Below, piece by piece: positions 21,761-33,249 of a stretch of DNA of 64,000 nucleotides. The notes under the pieces are model-generated. The model searched no databases, was not told the DNA's origin, and saw only the letters and a list, made by a program, of their open reading frames with translations. Source of the stretch: Nepenthes gracilis (Eukaryota; Streptophyta; Magnoliopsida; Caryophyllales; Nepenthaceae); assembly GCA_033239525.1 (NCBI GenBank), contig BSYO01000003.1, forward strand, positions 22,275,716 through 22,339,715. Direction: 5' to 3'. How positions within the stretch are numbered: the stretch's first letter is position 1; the number at the start of each line of letters is the position of its first letter. A program made the position numbers and the translations under genes.

Positions 21761-22228
21761 GACAAAAAGGATAATGAAAATCCCTTAGCGGAAGGGCTTA
21801 TTCATTCAGGGAAGCCATCGGGTCATATCTATGTAAAATCTTGTTTAAATTTAATTTTTTACTTTTAAAATGAAATATATTTTTAAAAATTTTAATACGT
21901 ACTATTTTAAGTTTATTGAATTAAAAATATGAGTTAGTTTTTAAAACAAGGGAGGCTTTATTTAGATTAACTTAGTATTACTTACGTTAACATTATGTTT
22001 GATTAAATTAATGAGCTAAATTTAAAAATTTAAATAAATCTATCAGTACGTTTATACATAAACACATAAAAAACTTATATTATTAATCTTTAAATAAATG
22101 TATTTGTAACTTTTGATGTGTACTTGGATCTGACTTCGAATAGATTCGGATTCGTCTGGATGGTTTAACCCATCTCCGTTCACTAAGTCTGAATCTTGCA
22201 CACTACTAAAGTGAATAAGAGGTCATTG
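21761..22228. other. Intergenic, nothing recognised
   Basis: AT-rich sequence without ORFs or repeats that I can assign. Confidence 0.45.
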
Positions 22229-23255
22229 TGTCGGCGGGAGGTTGTCCTACCGAAAATGTTCCGACGCTCAAATCAGTAAAAAGCCTTTGTATTGAGGGAG
22301 ATAAACTGATAAGCAAAAGAGAGAGAGAGAGAGGGTAGGATGGTCGGGAGTGTTGGCCCGTTGAGAATGTGAATCCCGCTTGCTACTCACAGAGAGCGAA
22401 CGAAAGCGGCGTCCCGAAAGCGTGGAAGCTTTAGGGAACAGTTCTCAGAAAGCCGGAAAAGGTCTCCTGCAATCTGGAGGCCTTTGGTGGGATTGAAGGA
22501 TGAACGCTTGTGTAGAGAGAAAGAGAAGATGATGTCTTTGTTTAAGATCTGTAAGCGTTCGTAAGTTAGATTGTAAGAAATCTCTTTTTAATTTCAGGAA
22601 GCGTGTTTTGAATGTTTTCTAGAAGATAAGTTAGAGAGTGAGTTCGAGAGCTTCTGTTTCCGTGTGAGCATCGTGTTCGTGCATGAGCATGTGTGTTCGT
22701 CTGTGTGTTCTTCCTTGAGCATGTGTGTGTCTTCCAGAATGAAGACTTCAAACTTATATGGATAGCGGAGAGCCACTTTCTCTGGGTAAGGTGGCGTGTT
22801 CTTCTTGGACTGGCAATGACAGCCTTCTCAGAGTTGGTGGGTTTGACAGGCTTGATTTGATGGATCCTTTTTTCTTCTGAACAGAGCAACGGATATTTAA
22901 ATCATCTCATCTCTTTGTGACCATTTTGACTTCAACGTTGGTGTTGAGTTTATTGCCGCATTTTTGGAGAAGATCAGCTTTTAGAAAAGCGCGTGATTAT
23001 GAAAGGATCGTTTCTTTTCGTGCACAAGTTCGCCTGCAAAATTAAGCCTGGCCCGTAACAGGTTTATCGCCTTTTTGGGTCTGCTGTTACAATACTTCCG
23101 ATCAATGCTCGAGTTGACCGTCTACACGCGAGCTAGCCACCTGCTGCGGTAACAATGGTCAACGCTGCATTGACGGTTTTGGACTTTTCAGGATTTGGGT
23201 ATTCGCCTCCTGTTGGGTCATTACTGAGTTGGCCGTCCAACAGGCTATTTGTGCC
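22229..23255 (-). mobile_element. LTR-like remnant, minus orientation
   Basis: The reverse complement ends CTGATTTGAGCGTCGGAACA...CCCGCCGACA, the typical 3' end of a plant gypsy LTR, with the other end near CCAACA at about 23247. A minus-strand TTTAAATATCC box is visible near 22890. It includes GA- and GTGT-rich tracts. No partner copy or coding region is present, and the right end is uncertain. Confidence 0.45.
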
Positions 23256-23449
23256 TTCTTTGACCGTAAGCTAGCCCATATTATAGTATACCCATTAAGT
23301 TTATAATAAAGTTTGTTAATGAACCAGTAAATAGTTAAAAATATAATATATATATATATATATATATATCAATAACTTCATATGTTGATTTATTTTCACC
23401 CAAAAGTCTATTTTTTAAATCCATAAAATATTATATGTTTTTATAATGT
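23256..23449. other. Intergenic with a TA microsatellite
   Basis: A TA run lies at about 23345-23370. Position 23445-23449 (AATGT) is the left target-site duplication of element D. Confidence 0.5.
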
Positions 23450-24754
23450 TGATGGGTCCAATAACCCTGGGCCAATTGGCTAAAACTGCAAAGAAGCCCA
23501 CAATCCAACTTCAAATTAAAAGTCCCACATTGCTTTTTGAGAAATAATACATCTGTAAAGTCCACTATAAAAGCAAGCATCCTCAAGCATTGATGGACAG
23601 GTGGGAGAAGCTCGAAAAAGCTCCATAAGGCTCAGAGAATGGCATAGCCGTTGCTAGCCGATTTCCAATGAGAGCAAGCTGGCAGCTAGGAGATCCTCGA
23701 ATCTCCTCTCATCCATGAGGCCCCTTGGCTCTCCGCCCGTCCGAGGTCCTCAGCCCTCTGCCGGCAGGAGGCCCTGAGCCCTCTTATAGTCCAGAGGCCC
23801 TCAGCCCTCCACCGTCACAAGGCCATCGGCCCTCCTACTGTTTAGAGGCCCTTAGTCCTCCATCCAGGAGGCACGGAGGCCCATGGCCCTCCTACAATCC
23901 GGAGGCCCTCAATCCTCCATCTTGGAGGCACAGAGGCCTTTGGCCCTTCGCCACCAGGAGGCCCTCAGCCCTCCTCTCGTCCGGAGGCCATCAACCCTCC
24001 TCCATCCGGAGGCCCTCAGCCCTCCGCCAATCATAAGGCCTTCAACCCTGTCTTGGAGTCAAGATCCCTCTATCCCATAGCCAGGAGCTCGCGGTCCAAG
24101 AGTTGGTCCTCCGCTCAGGTAACAAGAATGTTTACTTACTACTTTCATTTAGTCCTTCTTCTTAAAGTCGCTCCTCAGTAAATTGATTATAAGTCGGCCC
24201 TTTTTCTGAAAGCACTCCAAGTCGCCTCAGGTGGGCGCACCTATAGCCCCTCTCATGGGCGCACCTATAAGCCTCCCCTCTGTGGGCGCACCTATAAGCC
24301 GCCCCTTTGCCGGGTGCACTCCAAGCCTCCCTCGGCGGGCGCACCTCTAAGCCGCCCCTCTGCGGGCACACCTTCAAGCCGCCCCTCTGCGGGCGCACCT
24401 CCAAGCCGCCCCTTTGCAGGGCGCACTCCAAGTCACCCTCCGCGGGCATACAAAGCGCCGCCCTCTCCTGCGCATTCATGGAGCTCAAGCCTCCAACCAC
24501 ATCCCTCTCACACTCCCCTCATTCTCATCTTTATGCATGCATTCCTCTTTATCAAGGAAGATATCCGACTTGAAGGCGGAGTGTCGACGGGACAACCCCC
24601 GTCGGCCTCCTCGACCTCTTGTTTATTGTTTGTGTTGTGCGGAGTCTGTGGTTCAAAGAGACGGAGACTCGACCCTTCTCCTGACGCCACCGCGCGTCCA
24701 GGAATCCGAAGGCTCCTAATCCTGTGATAGCAACCGGGACCCGGGATCTGAACA
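23450..24754 (+). repeat. 5' LTR of element D
   Basis: It starts TGATGGGTCCAATAACC and ends GGATCTGAACA. A TATA box (TATAAAAG) lies at 23566-23573. It contains two arrays: GGAGGCCCTCAGCCCTCC-type units (about 23716-24040) and 27-30 bp GGGCGCACCTATAAGCC-type units (about 24230-24440). Confidence 0.85.
23566..23573 (+). promoter_or_regulatory. TATA box in element D's 5' LTR
   Basis: TATAAAAG about 115 bp into the LTR. The 3' LTR has the same box at 28491-28498. Confidence 0.6.
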
Positions 24755-24756
24755 TT

Positions 24757-24765
24757 TGGCGCCGT
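24757..24765 (+). other. Primer binding site of element D
   Basis: TGGCGCCGT matches the complement of the 3' end of plant tRNA-Asp(GUC) for nine bases and then diverges. Element F has the same nine bases at its own site. Confidence 0.65.
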
Positions 24766-25949
24766 CATGGAAAACGCGACAAAAGGTCTAGCGTCTCCCC
24801 TCAACACTCAATCTCTTACGCAAAACAAATACGGTCAATACTTGTGCTCCAGTCAGCACGACGACTAAAGATATCATCTTCCATGGCGACGACCCCTCAT
24901 CGGGTAGCCATGCTAACCGGTGATTGACGTCAAATGTGCTAGTGCCAAGCGCTTAGAAGAGCACTCTCTTCTTGACCGTCTGCACCCATTAGAAGATGTG
25001 CACTGGGGGCTTCACCAATCAACCCACTAGGGAAGCCGTCGATCGACTCTCGCCACCCCGGATCTTCTCGGCCCGCACGGAGCCTCTCATGCGCGGATCT
25101 CTCGGCCTACCAAACTCCTCACCGTCGAGATCTTTTCGCTCGTGAGCTCTCGCCCCAGGATCTTCTACGGCTGCCTCGAGCTCTGCGCCTCCGGATATTC
25201 TGCGGCTGCACGGAGCTCATTGCGCGGATCTTCTGCGATGCAGCCGAAGCTCCTGCCGCTCTTCTTCTCAGCTGCTTGGAGCTCCTCGCCGATCTCTCTC
25301 GGCCTACTGGAGCTCTTCGCCGCCAGATCTCTTTGGCTCAACCCCCACCTCGTAGCATTGCTCCGGTCAGTAGGCCGATCCCGCTGCAACCTGTTGCACG
25401 GCAGTAGACCCTGTAAAAGTTATGGCAAAACATGCAATGGGGGCTCGATGTTTTCGACCCACCACCCATTGCACCGCGAAAAATATCATCCAAATGCAAT
25501 CTTGTCTCAGGTCACCTCGAGGCAAAGATAGACAATAGGACCCAAACCATTGGCTAATAGGCTTCCAAAGCGATAACGGTACGCTACCCAACCAATTCAC
25601 GGAAAAGGACCAAATCCCACGGAGCATTGTGGGCCATAGGCCAGTTGCCTACCAAAGCCCCCAGCGACTCTCCCGTAGTGCACGCCCGGTTTGTGCGCTC
25701 AAGCGGTGAGTCGATTATAAGAACACCGCTCATGCACCAACGATGATTCCGCACCGAACCCAGGTACGCACTCAGCTACTTGTGTGCATTCATACGTATG
25801 CTTGTTTTAATTTGATTAAATAAAAAGTTTACTTAGCATATAGAATCCTAGGCTTTGTGTGCATACATATGAACTGCGTTTGCCCTGCAGGTTTACCCGA
25901 CCTAGACTGCCCCTAAGTCGGGATGGTCTTCACCCCTCGTTAAACCCTA

Positions 25950-26240
25950 GTCATCTAGGTGGCCCAAAAAGTGGTCTGAAACCCTGGTCATCCAGGTGGC
26001 CCATAAGCGGTCTTAAACCCTAGTCATCTAGGTGGCCCATGAGCGGTCTGAAACCCTGGTCTTCCAAGTGGCCCATGAGCGGTGCACGAAACCTTGGTCA
26101 TCCAAGTGGCCCATGAGCGGTCCTAAACCCTAGTCATCTAGGTGGCCCGTGAGCGGTCCGAAACCGGTCATCCCGTGGCTCATGACGGCCTAAAACCTTG
26201 GTCATCAAGTGGCTTATAGCGGTCTAAAAACCTTAGGGGC
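25950..26240 (+). repeat. About 38 bp tandem array in element D
   Basis: Seven imperfect units of AAACCCTGGTCATCCAGGTG followed by GCCCATGAGCGGTC. Confidence 0.85.
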
Positions 26241-27264
26241 AAGTATGGCACACGCGAGGACCTCCTTTCGGGGAGCAGCAACGTCAGTTAACGACGGTCG
26301 AAGGGAGAAGCACTTCTTCTCCGACATTGGCTGCCTACGGCGCCACCGGGCTGGTTTTCAATAACTAACCGATTAACTTGAGGACTTAGCTCCTCCGACG
26401 GCCAGCCAACCAGGTTGGCCGCCCCACGCAACGACCCTCTCCATGAAGGGCTGGCGTGGTTATGCAGCCGAAGCGTTCCTTCTCTATCTTGCGGGCCGTC
26501 CCACTACCACTGGCAACGCCACTAGGCTTTTCTCACAAGCCACAACTACTAAGCAAAGCTAACACACAGCCGCCTAAAACACTAGAAGGCCACCACGCCT
26601 TGGCAACAAAGCTAAAACAACAACTCCAACTCATTTGGCGGTATTTTTCAATGACGCCTGATGACATCAACATACATGAACAACAAGCTAGCAACGATAG
26701 TCTTAAAGCTTAGCCGGCAACCTCATCTTCTCGGCCACTGACCTCCTCTTAAGGGCAAAAGACCAACCCAGACGTGTTTGTCAAGGCTTAGATGATAAAA
26801 CGCGTCCTCAGTGCCACAACTTCCCTTCACAGAATGATCGGGGATCCGGCGCAAATTAACACCAGTAGCCCTGACACTCAACTAGAAAGCAAAGCGGCAT
26901 CCTCGAGAGAGTCATAGAGATTGAGATCCCGTGGCTTGGCGCGTGGTCATGACATCGACCGTTGCTCGTCCCGAGAGTCAAAGGATCTCCAGTTTACTAA
27001 CCCAGCTCACGGGGGCTCTCACTCTTAGACCCATTGGATGATTCTCCAACGGCAAGAGCCCTTCCAGGAGTGCAAGGTGCATCCTGTTGTGCTAAAACGA
27101 CAACGATCGGCTATCTTAAGGCAAGTCACCTCCCGGCCTCTCGGCAAGCCCGTCTTTACGGGAGATCGATCTTGAGCTTGAGATCTTCCCTCCGTGCGCT
27201 CCTAGGTCTCACTCGAGACTCGAAATGCTCGCACCGGATCCGGCCAACAAAATTTTCGACTTTG

Positions 27265-27930
27265 AATCGCTCTCCTGGTTGAGCACTTCGGCACCAACTT
27301 TTCCGCCAACAAAGATTTTCGCTCGTAATCTTCTCCGGATTCGAGCACTTCACCTGGGCCAACTTTTTCAGTTCAATAATAAAGATTTCCCGGCGTAATC
27401 GCTCTCCGGATTTGAGCACTTCACCGGCCAACTTTTCCTGGGCCAACAAAGATTTCCTGATTGGAGCACTTCGCGGCCAACTTTTTTCTGCCAACAAAGA
27501 TTTTTTGCCAACTACTCCTGATTTTGAGCACTTCACCGGCCAACTTTTCCGGTCAACAAAGATTTCCGCCAATCGCTTCTCCGGATTTTGAGCACTTCAC
27601 GGCAACTTTTCCGGCCAACAAAGATTTTGGCCAGAATCGCTCTCCGGATTGAAAGCACTTCACCGGCCAACTTTTCTCTCGTCAAAGATTTTCGCTCAAT
27701 CAATCGCCCTCTGGGATTTGAGCACTTCACCCCAACTTTTTCCAGCCAACAAAGATTTTCTTTGACTCAACCCGCTTATCCGGGATTGAGCGCTTCACCG
27801 GTCAACTTTTTCTGTCAACAAAGATTTTCTCTCAGAACTCTCGGTTGAGTACTTCGCCGATCAACTTTTCCGTCAACAAAGATTTTTGTTCAACTCGCTC
27901 TCCAGATCGAGCACTCGGTTACCCGATCCG
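27265..27930 (+). repeat. About 57 bp tandem array in element D
   Basis: Roughly eleven units, each with a GAGCACTTC block, GGCCAACTTTT and AACAAAGATTT followed by a CGCTCTCCGGATT block. Minus-strand ORFs at 27156-27730 are produced by this array. Confidence 0.85.
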
Positions 27931-28377
27931 TCAACTACCTTTTTTTGACTCCAAGACTTTTGACCGCATTGGTCAACGAAACTACAACCATATTTACCCT
28001 CTATTTCGCTCTCTGGGTCAAGTGATGTGGTCAAATGACAAGTTAGTCAACCATCAATCTGGTTCCTTCCATTCTCCGCCAAACTTTTTTGGTCAATGAA
28101 TCCGGTGTTAAGGGGACAATATGACCGGGGATCTCCGCCCAACCAAAGGGGTAGACATGTGCCGTACTCTGTCGAAACCGACCAGTGCCCACACAAGACA
28201 CTCCCCGGTGACCGGCGGGTGGTCGGCACTGGTACTCGGAATTGGGACTAAAACGTCAACGATTCCGGCCAAACTCTCCTTCACGTTTTTACGAATTCCC
28301 ACAAGATCCTCAAAGCAGAAAGGCATCCCAACATGGACATGCCGGAGCCTGCACTTCCGCCACCAAATGGGGACTAG

Positions 28378-29677
28378 TGATGGGTCCAATAACCACCACT
28401 GGGCTGCGTGGCGGTCAGAAGCCCACAATCCAACTTCAAATTAAAAGTCCCACATTGTTTTTTGAGAAACAATACATCTGCAAAGTCCACTATAAAAGCA
28501 AGCATCCTCAAGCATTGATGGACAGGTGGGAGAAGCTTGAAAAAGCTCCATAAGGCTCGGAGAATGGCATAGCCGTTGCTAGTCGATCTCCAATGAGAGC
28601 AAGCTGGCAGCTAGGAGATCCTCGACTCTCATCTCATCCATGAGGCCCCTTGGCTCTTCGCCCGTCCAAGGCCCTCAGCCCTCTGCCGCCAGGAGGCCCT
28701 GAGCCCTCCTATAGTCCGGAGGCCCTCAGCCCTCCGCCGTCATGAGACCCTCGGCCCTCCTACTGTTTAGAGGCCCTTAGTCCTCCATCCAGGAGGCACG
28801 GAGCTCTCCTTCTAGGAGGCACAGAGGCCCACGACCCTCCTACATCCGAGGCTCCCGGGCCCTCCATCTTAGAGGCACAGAGGCCTTTGGCCCTCGCCAC
28901 TGTGAGGCCCCCGCCTCCTTTCTCGTCCGGGAGGCCATCAACCTCCACTATCCGAGGCCTACGGCCCCACCAACCACATGAGGCCTTCAACCATCCGTCT
29001 GGAGTCACGATCCTCTATCCTATAGCCAAGAGCTCATGGCCCAAGAGTTGGTCCTCCACTGAGTAACAAGAATGTTTACTTACTAGTTTCATTTAGTCCT
29101 TCTTCTTAAAGTCGTCCTCCGTGGGCAATTATAAGCCGCCCTTTGCTGGCGCATCTGCCGGGCTCTCGTGGGCGACTCTATAAGCGCCTCTGCGGGCACA
29201 CCTATGAGCCTCCTCTGCGGGCGCACCTATAAGCCCTATTTGCCGAGAGCATGCGGCCAAGCCGCTCCGGGCGCACTTGAAGCCTCCTCTGCGAGCATAT
29301 TCCTCCAAGCCACCCTCTCGCGGGCACGATAAGCGCCCCTTCGCGCGCACTCCAAGTCATCCTCCGCGGCATACAGTAAGCCGCCTCTGCCGCGCATTCA
29401 TGGAGCTCAAGCCTCCAATCACATCCTCTCACACTTCTCATTCTCGCATCTTATGCGCATTCCTCCGTTTATCATAAGATATCTCGATTGAAATGGTCGA
29501 ATGTCGACGTTTTTAGACAACCCCATCGGCGCTTAACCTCTTGTTTGTTGTTTGTGTTGTGTGCTCCAGATTCAAAGAGACGGAGATCGGGACCATTCTC
29601 CTAACGCCACCGCGTGCTGAGATCCAGAGAACTTCCTAACTGTGTTTGGACAAACCATGGGCCAATTTATGCAAATA
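28378..29677 (+). repeat. 3' LTR of element D
   Basis: Same start as the 5' LTR (TGATGGGTCCAATAACC), same TATA region and the same two internal arrays, with many small deletions. The last 35 bp align only loosely with the 5' LTR end, so the end at 29677 rests on the equal length and the AATGT duplication. Confidence 0.75.
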
Positions 29678-29682
29678 AATGT

Positions 29683-30067
29683 TATTCAGTCTTTTTTTAA
29701 TAACCACTCACATTAAACAAAAATTAAAATTATAAAAATATTATTTGACAAAATTTTATAATTTATCATTATTTGACACATTTTTTATAATTTATCTATA
29801 AATTTTATTTTTACATAAAAGGTAAATGAAAATTTGAAAAAAAAAAACAAATAAAATAAACTTTATATATACAATCACTCTCAAGAAATCGACGTCGGTC
29901 TCCCCGGTCTACGGCCCTTTCCGTTTTCGTCCTCACCCTGACGACTCGGCCAATATTCCGGTCACAATCTCCGTCCCTCCCTCCCTCTCTCTCTCTCTCT
30001 CTCTCCCCCGTTGTGTCGAACAGAAATTAAGTTTCGTCTCCAGAAGGTGTTAATCTCAACTTCGTTA
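29683..30067 (+). promoter_or_regulatory. Promoter and 5' UTR of the TOM1-like gene
   Basis: A TATA box candidate (TTTATATATAC, 29862-29872) lies 196 bp before the start codon. It is followed by a pyrimidine-rich leader with a CT microsatellite at about 29976-30003. The region left of the TATA box is AT-rich, and the LTR of element D ends only about 185 bp upstream. Confidence 0.55.
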
Positions 30068-30562
30068 ATGGAGAAATCTAAACTAGCCTCAATCGGGGAG
30101 CGCCTGAGTTCGGCGGCGCCCAAAATGGGTCGACTTGTAAGCCTTAAAGTTAAAGAAATGAAGGACCTTCTCCAAACCCCGACGCCGGAATCCAAATTCG
30201 TCGATCAAGCCACCTCCTCCAACCTAGATTCGCCGGACTGGGGGTTGAACTTGCGTATCTGTGCGCTGATCAACAGCGAAGAGTTGAGCGGCACTGAGAT
30301 TGTGAGGACCTTAAAGAAGAAGATCACGAGTAGCGATGTGATGAGCCAGAAGCTGAGCTTGGAGCTATTGGAGGCATGCGCGATGAATTGCGAGAAGGTT
30401 TTCTCAGAGATAGCGTCGGAAAAGGTACTTGAGGAGATGGTGAAGGTGATAGAGAATCCTCAGGGGGAGAGAGAGAGTAGAGTTAGAGCTATGGAGATGA
30501 TTAGGGCTTGGGGTGAGTCGGAGGATTTGAAATATTTGCCTGTTTTCCGTCAAACTTACGAG
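30068..30562 (+). CDS. TOL2: TOM1-like protein (TOL2-type), exon 1: VHS domain
   Basis: Exon 1 encodes residues 1-165. Residues about 35-165 form a VHS domain that resembles Arabidopsis TOL2, with PDWGLNLRICALIN, SLELLEACAMNCEKVFSE, SEKVLEEMVKVI and LKYLPVFRQTYE. TOL proteins act as ESCRT-0-like adaptors that bind ubiquitinated membrane cargo and send it to the vacuole. The ATG at 30068 is chosen because MEKSKL aligns with the start of plant TOL2; upstream in-frame codons lack another ATG. The exon ends at GAG|GTAAAC in phase 0. The predicted protein of 406 residues is slightly longer than Arabidopsis TOL2 (about 380). The coding sequence is intact across all three exons. Confidence 0.88.
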
Positions 30563-30736
30563 GTAAACGTTGATCTGTCTCTTTTTTTGCTACTTCCATG
30601 TCTACGACTATGAATTAAGAAGATGTTACTAGTCTAATTCGTTCCTTTTAGGATTATATGTCCCGTTAACTGACACCATGTCCGCTGTCTATTCTCTGCT
30701 AAAATTTGTAATCCACGAAATTTTTAAAAGGTGACG

Positions 30737-31296
30737 TGTTACGTACTTATAGATATCCGCTCTGGAGTTCATTTACTGAATGTACGAGGACCAGCAAATC
30801 AGTATCGGCAGCCGCGGTACCTACCTCTCCGACCATCGTCGAACATGGACATCCGACCTCCGGCAGACGTAAAGCCTTGGGCATTCCAGTTGTCTCCTAA
30901 ATCTAGGGATTATGTTTAGTTTTGCCCATGGTGGCTGATATGCCGTGTCCCCTTCATTCATGATCATTTTTTTCTGTTATTTTATTTTGTTAGTTTGTTA
31001 TTTTGTTAGTTTGTTAGGGATTATATTAGTTTGTTATTTTCTTCTAGTAGTGTTTATATACCGTCGTTACTGTGCCTAAAGGAAGGATGGAAATTATTTT
31101 CGCCTCAACTCTCTCTCGCCTTTCTCCCTATTCTCTCATCTCTTCTCTCTCTCGCTTCGCTTTCTCTTCTCGATCAATGCTCCTCTTCCTCTTCGCCTGC
31201 TTTCAACCGCCGTCCTCTTCCGCCTAACTCCCCTCCCTTCACTCCTGCTTCTCCACCGGCGATGGTCATTCCGGCCTCGCCGAGAAGCACGTATCA
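30737..31296 (+). repeat. 5' LTR of element E
   Basis: It runs TGTTACG...GTATCA. A TATA box (TTTATATA) lies at 31053-31060, followed by a CT-rich leader. Directly after the LTR comes AATGGTGCTCTCATTGAG, similar to the first internal bases of many plant gypsy elements and probably the primer site. Confidence 0.85.
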
Positions 31297-33249
31297 AATG
31301 GTGCTCTCATTGAGACAAAAGCGAGGAGGACGAAGAATGAGCACTCGACGCCCTCGAAGGGAGCCAAAACTAGCGCTGCAATGAAGGACCTTCACGAGCT
31401 ACTGACCGATTTGGCGCCTCTATGTCCACCGCGCGTTTCACAAACCTGTGGCCCAGACCGGGATCAGTCCCGCACGAACTCAAGCTCTTCCATGGCGGAA
31501 TCTCAAAGAACTCACTCCACACTTTCTGAGCAAGACACTAGACGGCCAAGAAACTCTTCGCTTCGTAGCTTCCTCTACGATGGCTTTCCATTGTCATTGT
31601 CACGCTTCTTCCCGCCATCTCTTCCATCACCTGCCCGCACTCACCACCACCCGTTCCTTAAATAGCCATTTTTGTTCTCATCTTAGACCAAATTAGGTAC
31701 TCTTGCCCCAACCGCCTCGACCGACTACCGTTGTCAACCACAAATTTCTTGTCGTCTTCCACTTCATCTCCGATTTCGGCTTCCATTTTTACAAATTTTC
31801 CTCACACTGTCTTTACTTCGAGCACGGTGTCAGTACCATCACCTGCTGCTCGAATCGTTTCCTCCGTCTCTACTATCATACAAATTCGCACTCAGACAAC
31901 CGCTACCCCCGCTGACCGCTAATTTCTCTTTGTTTTCAAACTCACCATCGGCCAGATTTCCACCACTAAACCGGCTTCAACCTCCATCACCGAAGTCTTT
32001 GCCGACTGACTCGATCGAGCAACCTTATCGCATCACAACGATTTCGACCCGAAAAGCTACCTCCACCAATGCTTCAAACCGCACCGCAAACTCCATACCA
32101 CGCCACCCGACAGGTTTCCCTCGTTGTCTCGTAAATTCCTCTTTATTTCCAACTCCACCTCGTTTAAGACTCACATCTTATCCTGATACCACACACACGA
32201 TGTATCCCAACTCCTAGCTAAGCCACCTTTCACTTCAATTCCCGCAAAATTTCCTTACTCCACACAGCCCTTCGCCGTGACTACCGCGTAACTCAAATAA
32301 TTGCACTAGTGGTTTCACTGAGCACACGGTTGTGTTCTAATTGTGACACGTTACACCAAATTTTTCGCGGTTCCCTCCGAATCTCTGCCCATATACAGAG
32401 GCCGCCTCCAAAGACAATGAAATTCCAATGGATCCGTTTTCCAAACCCGTTTCACCAACATATCTCTCGCCATTTTGTTTCCGACTTGGTTAGGGGTTCC
32501 TCCAACCATATCTCTTCATGCCTTGGAGGGTCCTCTTATCTCGGCCCACCGCGGCTGCCAGAGTCATTTATGGCCATTCTCGTTGTTGTACGGTGGATGG
32601 GCCGATGAAGGTGATGTTGTTTCCAAGTAACATAGTGGTTCTTGAAGTCAAGCGCCCTTTCTTCCACTACTTTCATCATGAAATTACAATTCTCGCCGGA
32701 GCAAGTTTTGATAGTTGGGTCCCGGTAGCATGCAACATGGCACCGAGTTTAAACATTGTTTCCCCGTGGTGTGCTAATGGGCAAAATCTGCCCGCACACT
32801 TAGCAGTCGATTAACCTCATCTCGCATATCAAGGTCTTCAAATTCGTGCAAATTTTGAGACAGGGCATGCATTTGATGATACCTCTTGGGAAATTTTAGG
32901 TGTTGTGGCTAATGCGTTGGGTAATGTAAATGCTGATTCTTTAGCATCGATCACAAACAGAGAGCTTACAAACAAATAGCTATCATTGGCTCACTCCTTA
33001 TTGCCATAGAGGCGGGTGCTGGTGTGGGAATAAATACCTGCCCTCCTCAAACCTGGGCTGGTGAAGAATGTTACAACATGGGGTCACGAGCTTAACGATT
33101 GAATTCTTTGGTGTGGATGCTCTCTTCATCCCAACAACTTTAAGACAAGAAGCAATTTGCTATCAATTGCTAATCGATGCTTGGAATTATTGACCATCCC
33201 GAGAGGGGCCAAGTGAACTTGTCTTGGCCGCGAAAATACTCGGTTATCT
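31297..33249 (+). other. Interior of element E upstream of the captured gene
   Basis: Pyrimidine-rich, GC-balanced sequence with short plus-strand ORFs (31381-31665, 31930-32217, 32518-32814) and no domain that I recognise. Around 32850-32990 a short frame reads like ordinary protein (DTSWEILGVVANALG), which may be another captured fragment, but I cannot name it. Confidence 0.5.

Larger units (their letters stand above)
24766..28377 (+). other. Interior of element D, non-coding with two arrays
   Basis: GC-richer than its surroundings, with many short ORFs but no domain I recognise. 25950-26240 is an array of about seven units of the form AACCCTGGTCATCCAGGTGG plus CCCATGAGCGGTC (37-39 bp). 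27265-27930 is an array of about eleven units of roughly 55-60 bp carrying GAGCACTTCACCGGCCAACT and CAACAAAGATTT. An AAATGGGGACTAG purine-rich stretch just before 28378 may be the polypurine tract. Confidence 0.65.
23450..29677 (+). mobile_element. Element D: non-autonomous LTR retrotransposon without gag-pol
   Basis: Two LTRs of nearly equal length (23450-24754, 1305 bp; 28378-29677, 1300 bp) flank 3.6 kb. A primer site TGGCGCCGT sits 2 bp after the 5' LTR, and AATGT duplications are proposed at 23445-23449 and 29678-29682. No protease, RT or integrase can be read in any frame. Only a short frame of about 33 codons, from the ATG at 24768, follows the primer site and ends in a stop. The interior carries two tandem arrays. 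This is the layout of a LARD-type element that would need enzymes from a partner; elements A and F have a related primer site. Confidence 0.8.

Noticed and set aside
27156..27730. Overlapping minus-strand ORFs in element D
   Set aside because: Generated by the 57 bp array; no similarity to gag or other proteins.
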